Below are positions 23,871 to 31,173 of a DNA stretch of 46,598 bases, in pieces; position 1 is the first letter of the stretch; each line of letters begins with the position of its first letter. The translations under genes and the position numbers were made by a program. The DNA is taken from assembly GCA_034660015.1 (NCBI GenBank), contig JAYEII010000030.1, positions 1 to 46,598 of the forward strand, read 5' to 3'. Under the pieces are notes generated by a model. It had not been told where the DNA came from. It saw only the letters and a program-made list of their open reading frames with translations, and searched no databases. Source of the DNA: QEXZ01 sp034660015. Lineage in GTDB: Archaea; Halobacteriota; Syntropharchaeia; Alkanophagales; Methanospirareceae.

Positions 23871-23935
23871 ACACTTTTTCTTTTTACAAAAAAGAAAACC
23901 TGTGCTAAAAGAAAACTTTTTTGTTTGATCTCTTT
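23871..23935. repeat. Family D 3'-end hairpin element
   Basis: AACACTTTTTCTTTTTACAA, then AAAAGAAAACCTGTGCTAAA and AGAAAAC. The stem TTTCTTTTT/AAAAAGAAA closes on ACA. It begins just after the radical SAM stop codon in the gene's own orientation. Confidence 0.8.
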
Positions 23936-23960
23936 CTTAAAGAAAATTTTCTCGTGAAAT

Positions 23961-24000
23961 AAACCCTTTCAGGGTTTTCGGGGACGTGGGCAGAGCCCAC
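23961..24000 (+). terminator. Two tandem hairpins between the radical SAM gene and atpK
   Basis: AAACCCTTTCAGGGTTT (23961-23977) and GTGGGCAGAGCCCAC (23986-24000) are perfect stem-loops separated by a few bases. They could end the upstream transcript or belong to a small RNA; position alone does not decide. Confidence 0.4.
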
Positions 24001-24015
24001 AATGTGTAAATCTGA

Positions 24016-24086
24016 GGGGTTATAAAAGGGGCTTTCGAAACGAAAAAACATTCTCTTTTATATACCCTGATATAATATTATAACCC
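24016..24086 (+). promoter_or_regulatory. Promoter region of atpK bounded by an inverted repeat
   Basis: GGGTTATAA (24017-24025) and TTATAACCC (24078-24086) are perfect inverted arms. Between them are TTTCGAAA and the TATA-like CTTTTATATACC (24056-24067), with a second AT-rich box ATATAATATTAT just before the right arm. The ATG at 24124 is 40-60 bases further on. Confidence 0.45.
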
Positions 24087-24123
24087 ATAAAATAAAGAAA
24101 AGTATGAGGTGATAGAAAAAGAC

Positions 24124-24450
24124 ATGAAAACGAAATACGCGTTTGCATTTACGCTTTGTTTGCTCTTGCTTCTTGCAGGAGCGGGAGTTGCATCAGCAGC
24201 GCAAGGAGAAACGACGGCAATAGTAAGTGGTGTTACAGATAGCGCATGGATAGCATTAGCGGCAGCCATTACAATGGTAGGCTCAGCGCTTGCTGCAGGC
24301 TGGGCAATATCGGCTACGGGAGTCGCGGCTGCGGGAGCTACGGCGGAGAAGCCTGAGACGTTTGGTCGTGTGCTGATATTCGTTGCGCTTGCAGAAGCGA
24401 TTGCTATATACGGGCTTTTGATCGCGTTTATGCTCTGGACGAAGATATAA
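24124..24450 (+). CDS. atpK: A-type ATP synthase proteolipid subunit K
   Basis: This 108-residue rotor-ring protein of the A-type ATP synthase has an N-terminal hydrophobic signal-like segment (about 8-26, ending A-S-A-A) and two transmembrane hairpin helices (about 41-72 and 82-105). The ion-binding glutamate is E91 in F-V-A-L-A-E-A-I-A-I-Y. It is the single-hairpin form. A GTG at 24109 is in frame, but GAGGTG at about 24107-24112 makes the ATG at 24124 the better start. The other ATP synthase genes are not in the window. Two related small membrane genes follow it in the same direction. Confidence 0.9.
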   Translation: MKTKYAFAFTLCLLLLLAGAGVASAAQGETTAIVSGVTDSAWIALAAAITMVGSALAAGWAISATGVAAAGATAEKPETFGRVLIFVALAEAIAIYGLLIAFMLWTKI

Positions 24451-24474
24451 TAGTGACATAGCGCTAAGTGCAAA

Positions 24475-24744
24475 ATGCAGAATAGGAATGGAGAAGGGCT
24501 ATTTGGAAAGATGAAAGGGCAGTTCAGAACCAATATTCTTTTTCAAGCCCTTCCATACACTATTCTTATTTCCGCACTCACCATCACCGGCTTATTCGGC
24601 GGTTTCGCACTCGGCAATCGGTGGGGAAGCGGCAATATAGCAGGCTTTGCCTTTTCTCTTTCTTTCTCTCTTCTCGGCTTCTTTCTCGGATTCCTTATTT
24701 CTTACCTCGTCGTGAAGAAGAAGTATCTGGTGGAAGGTTTGTGA
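24475..24744 (+). CDS. Small membrane protein, possibly an ATP synthase accessory
   Basis: This 89-residue protein has two membrane helices (about 24-45 and 55-80). Q-A-L-P-Y-T-I-L-I-S-A-L-T-I-T-G-L-F-G-G and the second helix align with the protein at 25102-25374. It starts 24 bases after atpK. Bacterial ATP synthase operons often encode a similar two-helix assembly factor (AtpI); the analogy is from position and topology only. The first codons overlap the common AAGTGCAAAATGCAGAAT repeat, so the Met at 24511 may be the true start. Confidence 0.6.
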   Translation: MQNRNGEGLFGKMKGQFRTNILFQALPYTILISALTITGLFGGFALGNRWGSGNIAGFAFSLSFSLLGFFLGFLISYLVVKKKYLVEGL

Positions 24745-24800
24745 TGGAAAAGAAAAAATAATAAAAGGATACATTATAATTGAATGAAGTAAGAGAGACT

Positions 24801-24974
24801 TCAGGTGACCGCATCTGGGTGGTCCATTACGTAAATCTTTGGTACTTTTGAGAAAATGTCATGCATTTTTCTCTATTAGAATAACTTCGGTATATCCGAC
24901 CTTAGTGTCGTATATTCCTTCCTATTGGTATCGTATGCAAACTTTATCGCCCTCGCATCTTTTACCAAAGACAT
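24801..24974 (-). pseudogene. Decayed coding fragment, unidentified
   Basis: One minus-strand frame reads M-S-L-V-K-D-A-R-A-I-K-F-A-Y-D-T-N-R-K-E, then Y-T-T-L-R-S-D-I-P-K-L-F, two stops (TAA TAG), and M-H-D-I-F-S-K-V-P-K-I-Y-V-M-D-H-P-D-A-V-T. The composition looks protein-like on both sides of the stops, so this is probably a dead gene piece. A TATA-like run (TATATATAAAAA) lies just upstream at 24980-24991. The rest of the gap 24745-25101 shows nothing else. Confidence 0.35.
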
Positions 24975-25101
24975 AGAATATATATAAAAATTTCGCATAT
25001 TGAGGCTTCATCCCGAAAGTCAATATAGATTGAACTCCCTCCCACACTTTATGAGATAGGTTTTAAATAGATTAGTATAAAATTATTAGTAAGGTGATAA
25101 A

Positions 25102-25374
25102 ATGAGCGAGTGCCCCGATTATAAAATTATGAATGCAACAGAAAATAATGATATAAAAGCTAAAATAATAATCAGAGCTATCCCCTTAGCAATTTTTATA
25201 TCACTCATTACTATCTTAGGGATGTTGCGTGGCTATAGACTTGGAATAATAACAAACAGCGATTTCATCCTTTTTGTATCAGTTACTTCTTCCGCATTTT
25301 TTTGTTTTATATATTCAATATTGTTCTTGTATTTTAACGAAACTTCTGAATATCCGTGGCGAATTTGGAAATAG
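25102..25374 (+). CDS. Small membrane protein, paralogue of the one at 24475-24744
   Basis: This 90-residue protein has two membrane helices (about 28-47 and 56-78). R-A-I-P-L-A-I-F-I-S-L-I-T-I-L-G-M-L-R-G-Y matches the corresponding part of its neighbour at about one residue in three, with the same helix spacing. AAGGTGATAAA before the ATG contains a ribosome-binding site. The function is unknown. Composition is more AT-rich than the flanking genes. Confidence 0.6.
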   Translation: MSECPDYKIMNATENNDIKAKIIIRAIPLAIFISLITILGMLRGYRLGIITNSDFILFVSVTSSAFFCFIYSILFLYFNETSEYPWRIWK

Positions 25375-25396
25375 ATATTTTAAAAATACAACAATC

Positions 25397-26827
25397 TCAC
25401 AAAATCTTTTTCCTTTGTTCGCCTATTATTCTGTCAAGAGTTGCTATGAATTTCTCCTCAGACCCCTCAGGGATGGATGCTCCCGATGCAACGGGATGCC
25501 CGCCACCAAAACCACCTACTTCTTTCGATGCTTTCTCCATTGCTTTAGCGAGGTCTATTCCATCTCCCTTGCCTTCTGCGATGAGTTTCTTACTACACCG
25601 TGCCGATATTTTTGTTTCCACCCTTGCACCTCCCTCATCTCTTGTTTTCATGTTTAATGCGATTACCGGCTTCGCAGGGTATAAATATTCTGCTACTATC
25701 CCATCTAAAATGCCTGTTACTCCTCGCTCCTGCACGTAAAAGTAGAAAATGGCAGGTAACTCTTTTATAATCCCTTCGCCACTTTCTATCCTATTTAATT
25801 CAGAAACAAGTTTGCTCTGGAACTGCATATACAGGGAAGCTGCTTCTTCTACCCATTTCCCATCACGCAGGCACAGACCTATTCCAATGCCCGCTTTTCC
25901 AAACCGACCGCAAGCATCCACCATTCTCATTAAATCTATCCCCTTTCTCACCACTTCGGCATTCAGAATATACGTGTTGCCTACCAGAGCATCCCTGTTA
26001 ATAGCCGCTCTCGCGTTAGACTCGAGGGACAGCGATAACAAAGCAGCAGTCAATCGCCTTTCCTCTTCTTCCTCCAAATCACGGATGTTTCTATCACCTT
26101 CAATATCCAGTTTTTTCAAAAACGCATCCACCCACTCAACCTTACCCGCAAGCGGGATATACGGGTCGGTGGAGAAAAGAATCAAATCACGAATTTTTCC
26201 ATCGCCGAATTTCAACCCCTTTTCGACTGAAATAACACCATCTTTTATTCCCTCATCCAGAATCATTTTGTTTGTTCCTGTGTCCATCCGCAATTTATCT
26301 CCTAAGGTGCCTGCTACTGCGAGACCCGCGAGGTCTATGTTGCCCCTGCCATCGCTCGACAAGTGCCTTGCCATGAGATAAGAGAGCCCTGCGGCACAAA
26401 TATCCCCTTCTATCTCTTTTTCCCCTTCCCCCGTGTGTTCGCCCTCGGGAAGATACGGGTTTATGAGGGCAAAAGAGGCGGGAAGTGAAGAAACGAGCTC
26501 ATTGATCGGGGTTGGGGAAGTCAAAGGTGGCGTATGGTGGTCTATGATTATAACATCCTTCTCGTTGAGATGCGCTGAAATCAAGTCCAACTGCGCAGTG
26601 CCCATGTCGCAAATTATAATAAGCGGGTCTTTTAACCCCCGAATAAAGGAATCCTCTAATTTGCTTACAATCGTCGTATGGAACTGTGTTCCTCTTCGAA
26701 GCAAAGCATTACAGATAATCCCTGCAGAGGTTATTCCATCTGCATCGTAATGCGAGACAATCCTTGCGTGATCATGTCTCTTTATCAGTTCTACTGCCTT
26801 TTCCATCGCCTTTTGCACGCTTATCAT
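25397..26827 (-). CDS. DHH/DHHA1 phosphoesterase, RecJ-like nuclease
   Basis: This 476-residue protein has H-Y-D-A-D-G at about 26-31, D-M-G at 74-76, the D-H-H motif (96-98) and the C-terminal DHHA1 motif G-G-G-H (441-444). These bind manganese for phosphodiester hydrolysis. It belongs to the archaeal RecJ-like group, in which GAN binds the replication factor GINS; others degrade short RNA or DNA. Which subgroup cannot be settled here. Two negatively charged inserts lie in the middle. It is monocistronic. Confidence 0.88.
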   Translation of the reverse strand: MISVQKAMEKAVELIKRHDHARIVSHYDADGITSAGIICNALLRRGTQFHTTIVSKLEDSFIRGLKDPLIIICDMGTAQLDLISAHLNEKDVIIIDHHTPPLTSPTPINELVSSLPASFALINPYLPEGEHTGEGEKEIEGDICAAGLSYLMARHLSSDGRGNIDLAGLAVAGTLGDKLRMDTGTNKMILDEGIKDGVISVEKGLKFGDGKIRDLILFSTDPYIPLAGKVEWVDAFLKKLDIEGDRNIRDLEEEEERRLTAALLSLSLESNARAAINRDALVGNTYILNAEVVRKGIDLMRMVDACGRFGKAGIGIGLCLRDGKWVEEAASLYMQFQSKLVSELNRIESGEGIIKELPAIFYFYVQERGVTGILDGIVAEYLYPAKPVIALNMKTRDEGGARVETKISARCSKKLIAEGKGDGIDLAKAMEKASKEVGGFGGGHPVASGASIPEGSEEKFIATLDRIIGEQRKKIL

Positions 26828-26970
26828 GCTACAATAAATAGAATGGTCCTATATCCACAAATCAAAAAGTTTTCTTTAATAAATTACTTGTAGTAAAAGT
26901 GTGAACAGTCAGGTGTGACCGCTTGAATCTATCACCTCAAACCTGAAAACTGACACTTGACATCTATCCA

Positions 26971-27045
26971 GGGCGTGTGGCCTAGTTAGGACATGGCGGC
27001 AGCCTCCTAAGCTGCAAATCACGGGTTCAAATCCCGTCACGCCCG
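26971..27045 (+). tRNA. tRNA-Arg (CCT)
   Basis: The acceptor stem GGGCGTG pairs with CACGCCC. The anticodon stem GCAGC/GCTGC closes loop CTCCTAA, giving anticodon CCT (reads AGG). The T-loop is GTTCAAATC and the discriminator is G. There is no intron and no encoded CCA. Confidence 0.95.
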
Positions 27046-27059
27046 TACATCTATGCTCA

Positions 27060-27206
27060 ATAAGGAGTGGTAAATCCTAAATCCTAAGCACCAAATCCTA
27101 AACAATTTCCAAATCCAAAATCCCAAAAGGAAGGTTTGTTTTGAATTTGGAGTTTAGACATTAGAGTTTGTTTAGGATTTAGAGTTTAGTGTTTGGAATT
27201 TATACC
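27060..27206. repeat. Family E inverted repeat (AAATCCTAAAC type)
   Basis: Arms such as AAATCCTAAACAATTTCC and TTGTTTAGGATTTAGAG face each other, with CCAAATCCAAAATCC and GAATTTGGAGTTTAG inside. It fills the gap between tRNA-Arg and the PRC-barrel gene. Confidence 0.7.
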
Positions 27207-27207
27207 A

Positions 27208-27465
27208 TTACGCCCGTACCCGCATCTCCTCTCTATCCACTATTATGACATCTTTCATCGCTTTAACCGCTTGAAACGGTATAAGGATATACTTATCCTC
27301 CTCTTTAAACCCGCTCGTATCAAGCTCAGCAGCAGGTTTAACCACAAGTTCACTTAACATGCCTGTTGCTGCGTCTGCTACTACATTATGCAGTATCCCT
27401 ATTTCACCACCATCTAAGTCCATAACCATTTTACCACTCAATTTTTGTGCGGATATTTTTTTCAT
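27208..27465 (-). CDS. PRC-barrel domain protein
   Basis: This 85-residue protein is a single PRC-barrel: M-K-K-I-S-A-Q-K-L-S-G-K, D-L-D-G-G-E-I-G-I-L-H-N-V and I-L-I-P-F-Q-A-V-K-A-M-K-D-V. Stand-alone copies are common in euryarchaea. Their partners are mostly unknown, with RNA processing and cell division proposed for relatives. A second, different PRC-barrel gene lies at 27905-28192. Confidence 0.85.
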   Translation of the reverse strand: MKKISAQKLSGKMVMDLDGGEIGILHNVVADAATGMLSELVVKPAAELDTSGFKEEDKYILIPFQAVKAMKDVIIVDREEMRVRA

Positions 27466-27617
27466 TTTCCCTTCCCATTGCTTTACACTTTCTTTTATAT
27501 GTCTTTATATATTAACTTTCTCTTCGTATTGCGGGAGAGCAAATCATAATGCCAAATACAAAAAATATCATTTAACTTTATATACAGTTAATAATATAAC
27601 ATGGAGGTTAGAGGTCA

Positions 27618-27741
27618 GGGCCCGTAGCTTAGTATGGTTAGAGCGCCCGGCTCATAACAGAGAATCTATGGCGTATCGCCTCCTAAATACGTTTCTTTGT
27701 GGGACACCGGGCGGCCAAGGGTTCAAATCCCTTCGGGCCCA
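27618..27741 (+). tRNA. tRNA with CAT anticodon (elongator Met or Ile2), intron-containing
   Basis: The acceptor stem GGGCCCG pairs with CGGGCCC at 27734-27740 and the discriminator is A. The anticodon stem CCCGG (27646-27650) pairs with CCGGG (27707-27711), and the loop CTCATAA gives anticodon CAT. An intron of about 49 bases follows position 37 (about 27657-27705). Its ends ACAGAGAA and TTCTTTGT pair, giving the bulge-helix-bulge shape cut by archaeal splicing endonuclease. Elongator Met and agmatidine-modified Ile2 share this anticodon; the sequence alone does not decide. Confidence 0.92.
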
Positions 27742-27798
27742 CTATAAACCTTCCATTAGAAAACAAAAATCCCGTGAAATTGCTATATCCTTGAATTT

Positions 27799-27897
27799 CA
27801 CCGCAGAGCACACAGAGAACGCAGAGGCACCAGAAAAACTAAGCAAAGATTGAAACAGTCTTAAAACTCAGCGGTCTCGGCGCTCTCCGCGGTGATA
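27799..27897. repeat. Family B inverted repeat
   Basis: The arms ACCGCAGAGCACACAGAGAA and GCGCTCTCCGCGGTGATAAA enclose a short middle. It lies between the CAT tRNA and the second PRC-barrel gene. Confidence 0.7.
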
Positions 27898-27904
27898 AAT
27901 CTCT

Positions 27905-28192
27905 TTACTTTTCTATCTCCTCCTCTTCCCCTTCCTTCTCTTCTTCCGCTGCTCTTCTTCTTGACACATGCTTTATCAGCACGATGTCTCCAATTGCCGT
28001 TACCCAGCGGTAGGGGATAATCACGCCCTTCTTCTTGCCCACTTTGAAAGCATAGGGGTTTATGTTTCGCACCGCAAGCCCTGATATTCTCTTCTCTTTT
28101 ATGTCTACACTCACATCCTCTATCTTACCGACATATACACCCCTATCCGTGTATATATCCTGCCCATATAAGGAAGACAATTCTATTTCCAT
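27905..28192 (-). CDS. PRC-barrel domain protein with acidic tail
   Basis: This 95-residue protein is a PRC-barrel (G-Q-D-I-Y-T-D-R-G-V-Y-V-G-K-I-E-D-V, I-I-P-Y-R-W-V-T-A-I-G-D-I-V-L) followed by R-R-R and a run of glutamates. The charged tail suggests a protein or RNA partner. It differs from the PRC protein at 27208-27465 in both core and tail. It is divergent from the site-2 protease gene. Confidence 0.85.
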   Translation of the reverse strand: MEIELSSLYGQDIYTDRGVYVGKIEDVSVDIKEKRISGLAVRNINPYAFKVGKKKGVIIPYRWVTAIGDIVLIKHVSRRRAAEEEKEGEEEEIEK

Positions 28193-28264
28193 AATTATAT
28201 TTATGGGTGGATGGAATATATATAAATAATTAACGAATCAGAATCGGGTTGAAAAAAAAGGAAC

Positions 28265-28383
28265 AAAAAACAAATTACAGACACTGATTAACGCAGATTA
28301 ACACAGATAAACGATAAAAACCAACAATGCTAAATTTAAATAAATTCGTGTCTTAAATAGAAGGATGTTATACTTTATATACA
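28265..28383. repeat. Family A repeat, full copy facing right
   Basis: ACTGATTAACGCAGATTAAC is on the left. The right half reads AAATTCGTGTCTTAAATAG and then AAGGATGTTATACTTTATAT, and faces the site-2 protease. Confidence 0.85.
28373..28382 (+). promoter_or_regulatory. TATA segment of the site-2 protease gene, in a family A repeat
   Basis: CTTTATATAC is centred about 17 bases before the ATG; the adjoining GTTATAC half is about 24 bases before it. A leaderless transcript fits the upstream half. Confidence 0.6.
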
Positions 28384-28393
28384 ACGAGAAACG

Positions 28394-29626
28394 ATGCGAA
28401 CATCTATACAAGTGGGTAAGCTTATCGGCATACCAATAAGGCTGCATTTTAGTTTTTTATTTATCTTACCACTAATCGTAATGCTGTTTGCGCATGGCAT
28501 TACATTAAGTATAGAGCCCAATTCACCTATTTTCCCTTTAATTGCATCGGTGTTTGCAAAAGACCCTACAAAACCTATCCCGCTCCCGATGGGCTTAGGA
28601 GATGTCGAAATGGCCGCTTTCCTCCGCTATTCTTTGTCCCTTATAGCGTCTTTTATTTTTTTCCTCTCTTTATTACTCCACGAATTGTCCCACTCCTACG
28701 TTGCAATGAAATTTGGAACGAGAATACACAGTATTACACTACACCTCTTCGGTGGCTTAGCAATGATGGAGGATATCCCAAAGAGCCCGGAGAAGGAGTG
28801 GAGAATAGCAATTGCGGGACCTTTGATGAGCTTTTTCCTCGGCGGTGTATTCCTTCTCACTTTCTGGGGCATAAGACCATTGAGTTTTGTTATTTACCCG
28901 GTTAAGATTCTGGCTTTTATGCTCGGCTTTTATAACTTGGTGTTAGCCCTTTTTAACCTGCTACCTGCATTTCCAATGGATGGTGGGCGAGTTTTAAGGG
29001 CTCTACTTGCGAAAAGAATGCCATTTCTAAAAGCAACGAGAAGAGCGGTGTTGGCAGGAAAAATATTTGCCGTTGCACTGGCAATGGCAGGGATTGTTGC
29101 TGACCCTTTTATGTTTATTTTAACCGGTGAGAGGGTACCAAATCCCTTTATCGTTGGAATTGCTATTCTCCTGTACATACTCGCAACAGAAGAAGAAGCC
29201 GCAACCATCACTTTTGCTTCCTTAGAGGGAATAAAAGTGAGGAACGTCATGAGAACCGAGCGAACGAGCGTGCTTGAGGATATGTCCGTCATAGAGCTGG
29301 CGAACAAGATGCTTGGCGACAAAACAGCCGAATATGCGGTGTTGAATGAAAGCGGGGAATTAAAAGGGTTTGTAACGTTTGATGATATAAAAAAGTTGTC
29401 TGACGAGCAACGCTACATCTTAAAAGTTTCTGATATAATGCCCTCACTTGATCGCGTTAGCGACGTTATATTAGAGGAAGAAGAGGCAATAGAAGCGCTA
29501 AAAAGGATGATGCAGCACAGGAGAAACGTTCTGGCGGTGATAGACGCGATGAACGGGAACTTCATAGGAGTCATAACGAGAAGAGACTTAGCGATTTATA
29601 TGGAGATGTCGAAAGCGCGTGTGTGA
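28394..29626 (+). CDS. Site-2 type (M50) membrane protease with a CBS pair
   Basis: This 410-residue protein has a membrane core with zinc motif H-E-L-S-H (96-100) and the second catalytic motif N-L-L-P-A-F-P-M-D-G-G (188-198). The C-terminal CBS pair follows at about 280-405 (V-R-N-V-M-R-T, V-S-D-I-M-P, V-I-T-R-R-D-L). Such enzymes cut membrane-spanning regulators, and the CBS part probably senses adenine nucleotides. The start at 28394 follows the repeat-borne promoter directly, with no ribosome-binding site. The substrate is unknown; the membrane-anchored winged-helix protein at 4624-5199 is one conceivable type of target. Confidence 0.93.
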   Translation: MRTSIQVGKLIGIPIRLHFSFLFILPLIVMLFAHGITLSIEPNSPIFPLIASVFAKDPTKPIPLPMGLGDVEMAAFLRYSLSLIASFIFFLSLLLHELSHSYVAMKFGTRIHSITLHLFGGLAMMEDIPKSPEKEWRIAIAGPLMSFFLGGVFLLTFWGIRPLSFVIYPVKILAFMLGFYNLVLALFNLLPAFPMDGGRVLRALLAKRMPFLKATRRAVLAGKIFAVALAMAGIVADPFMFILTGERVPNPFIVGIAILLYILATEEEAATITFASLEGIKVRNVMRTERTSVLEDMSVIELANKMLGDKTAEYAVLNESGELKGFVTFDDIKKLSDEQRYILKVSDIMPSLDRVSDVILEEEEAIEALKRMMQHRRNVLAVIDAMNGNFIGVITRRDLAIYMEMSKARV

Positions 29627-29675
29627 AAACAATGCAAAGAGAACCACAAAAATACACAAATTTTCATTTTTCATT

Positions 29676-29806
29676 GTATATACAGTATAGCTTCCTTATA
29701 TTTAAGACGCAGATTTACACTGATTTACGCAGACTTATTTTAGTTTAACCGCGTTGATTCTTATCCTCTGTCTGTGTTAATCTGCGTTAATCTGTGTCCA
29801 TAATTT
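29676..29806. repeat. Family A repeat, full copy in a convergent gap
   Basis: GTATATACAGTATAGCTTCC and TATTTAAGACGCAGATTTAC are on the left, and GTGTTAATCTGCGTTAATCT on the right. The TATA end faces the 3' end of the site-2 protease, so here it would drive antisense transcription. The right end encodes the tail of Rnp2. Confidence 0.82.
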
Positions 29807-30243
29807 ATTTTCTGTTTTCTTGCTGTCGCCATCAGGCGAGAAGCTCCTTTTATCGTTCCTGAGATGCCGATTACTCGTATGCCCAGTCGTACTCCATTCG
29901 CCGAATGAATACAGGCTAATGCTGCTCTTACCTCCTCGACTTTATTATGGGCACATCTCAGGATGCCCACACCCCTGCACCTGTCTGTGCCTCCCTCAGC
30001 GTCTTCCTTTTTACCGTATTCTATCAGCCACATCTTGCTTTCACTTGCGCCCGTATCGCCATAGAGCGAGTAAATGGAGTCCCTTATCTCTTTCAACAAC
30101 TCTCGTTTATCTATCTCTCGCTCGCTTATCAACTCAAACGCGAGATACCTTCTCCTTTCTCGAAGTGTGGGCGGCAGCAACAATGCAAAACGTAAAACGC
30201 AAAATTTATTTTGGCTTTTGCACTTCGCCCTTTTCATTTTCAT
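29761..30243 (-). CDS. rnp2: RNase P protein subunit Rnp2 (Pop5)
   Basis: This protein of about 160 residues from the ATG at 30243 belongs to the Pop5 family: L-L-P-P-T-L-R-E-R-R-R-Y-L-A-F-E-L then R-G-V-G-I-L-R-C and V-I-G-I-S-G-T-I-K-G-A. It helps RNase P mature tRNA 5' ends. The ATG overlaps the rnp3 stop (ATGA), so the pair is coupled. Two oddities stand out. About 22 residues before L-P-P-T-L-R are not typical of Pop5 and resemble a common AAGTGCAAAA-type repeat. The last residues, G-H-R-L-T-Q-I-N-T-D-R-G, are translated from a family A repeat. Confidence 0.88.
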   Translation of the reverse strand: MKMKRAKCKSQNKFCVLRFALLLPPTLRERRRYLAFELISEREIDKRELLKEIRDSIYSLYGDTGASESKMWLIEYGKKEDAEGGTDRCRGVGILRCAHNKVEEVRAALACIHSANGVRLGIRVIGISGTIKGASRLMATARKQKINYGHRLTQINTDRG

Positions 30244-30935
30244 ATTATCTCCACTTCTCTCCTCTTTTTCCATTTCTTTTCCAATATACCCTCTGGAATA
30301 TCACTTAAAGCGTGCACCGCTTCTTCTTTTTGCATTCCAAATAGAGATGCAAGCGCAACCATCTCTCTTGGCGCTCTTAAATCGTATATAGAGTGCGCAT
30401 TGCTGGTTATTACCGGCATTGCCTTGTACTTCCTCACGAATTTTAAAATCTCACGCATCTTCCCGAGTATCCGTGCCCTATCGCTTCTTCTGCTGTGAAT
30501 TATCGCATTGATGCTGAATTCTATTGCAATGTCATTCTCAGCGGCATATCTCACCAGTATGTGGGTTAATCCCTCTTTTCCACGCTCGCCGTATGGCGGT
30601 GCAAATACATCAACCATGGGATTTTTCAATGCCGCTTCGTTTAGTTCCTTACTGCCGCCACGAGCCACAATCAAGGACACTTTCCCGTAGTAAAGTCTTA
30701 TTCTTCTTTTCAATTCGGAAACCGATTTTGCCCTTATCTCTATACCCCGGAAAGCAAAATCCGCGATTGACGGCGGTAATTGCTCTCCCTCTTTTCCCTT
30801 CACTGCTTCGTCGTAGTTCGTTATTGCTATGCCCGCATATCCGTATCTTCTCGCAACCCGAATCAGCTCTTCCACGGGCACTTCTGTTTCAGGATAGGCG
30901 TGCACATTTAGGTCAAAGAACTTGAACGTGGGCAT
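30240..30935 (-). CDS. rnp3: RNase P protein subunit Rnp3 (Rpp30)
   Basis: This 231-residue PHP-like TIM-barrel protein has F-F-D-L-N-V-H-A-Y-P at the N-terminus, Y-A-G-I-A-I-T-N-Y, V-D-V-F-A-P-P-Y-G in the middle, and V-I-T-S-N-A-H-S-I-Y-D-L-R-A-P-R-E near the end. It pairs with Pop5 in the catalytic-domain protein complex of archaeal RNase P. It is the first gene of the rnp3-rnp2 operon. A family A promoter lies about 100 bases upstream. Confidence 0.94.
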   Translation of the reverse strand: MPTFKFFDLNVHAYPETEVPVEELIRVARRYGYAGIAITNYDEAVKGKEGEQLPPSIADFAFRGIEIRAKSVSELKRRIRLYYGKVSLIVARGGSKELNEAALKNPMVDVFAPPYGERGKEGLTHILVRYAAENDIAIEFSINAIIHSRRSDRARILGKMREILKFVRKYKAMPVITSNAHSIYDLRAPREMVALASLFGMQKEEAVHALSDIPEGILEKKWKKRREVEII

Positions 30936-30975
30936 TAATCAAAAGAAGGTTTACCGTTTTAAATAATAATCCGAA

Positions 30976-31165
30976 AAATATTAACCACCAGATTACGCAG
31001 ATTTACACAAGATTATTTACATTTTTTTATTGTATATAAAGTATAACTTCCTTATATTAGACACAGATTTACACGGATTTACGCGGATTTATTTTTTGTA
31101 GTTTAACCGTGTTTGTTGATTCTTATCGTCTGTGTTAATCTGTGTAATCAGTGGTTAATAATTTT
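30976..31165. repeat. Family A repeats, one fragment and one full copy
   Basis: ACCAGATTACGCAGATTTAC is a partial copy. It is followed by a full copy from GTATATAAAGTATAACTTCC at 31032 to TCTGTGTTAATCTGTGTAAT and GGTTAATAATTTT. The TATA end faces rnp3. The far end abuts the CCA gene start. Confidence 0.8.
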
Positions 31166-31173
31166 TATGTGTG

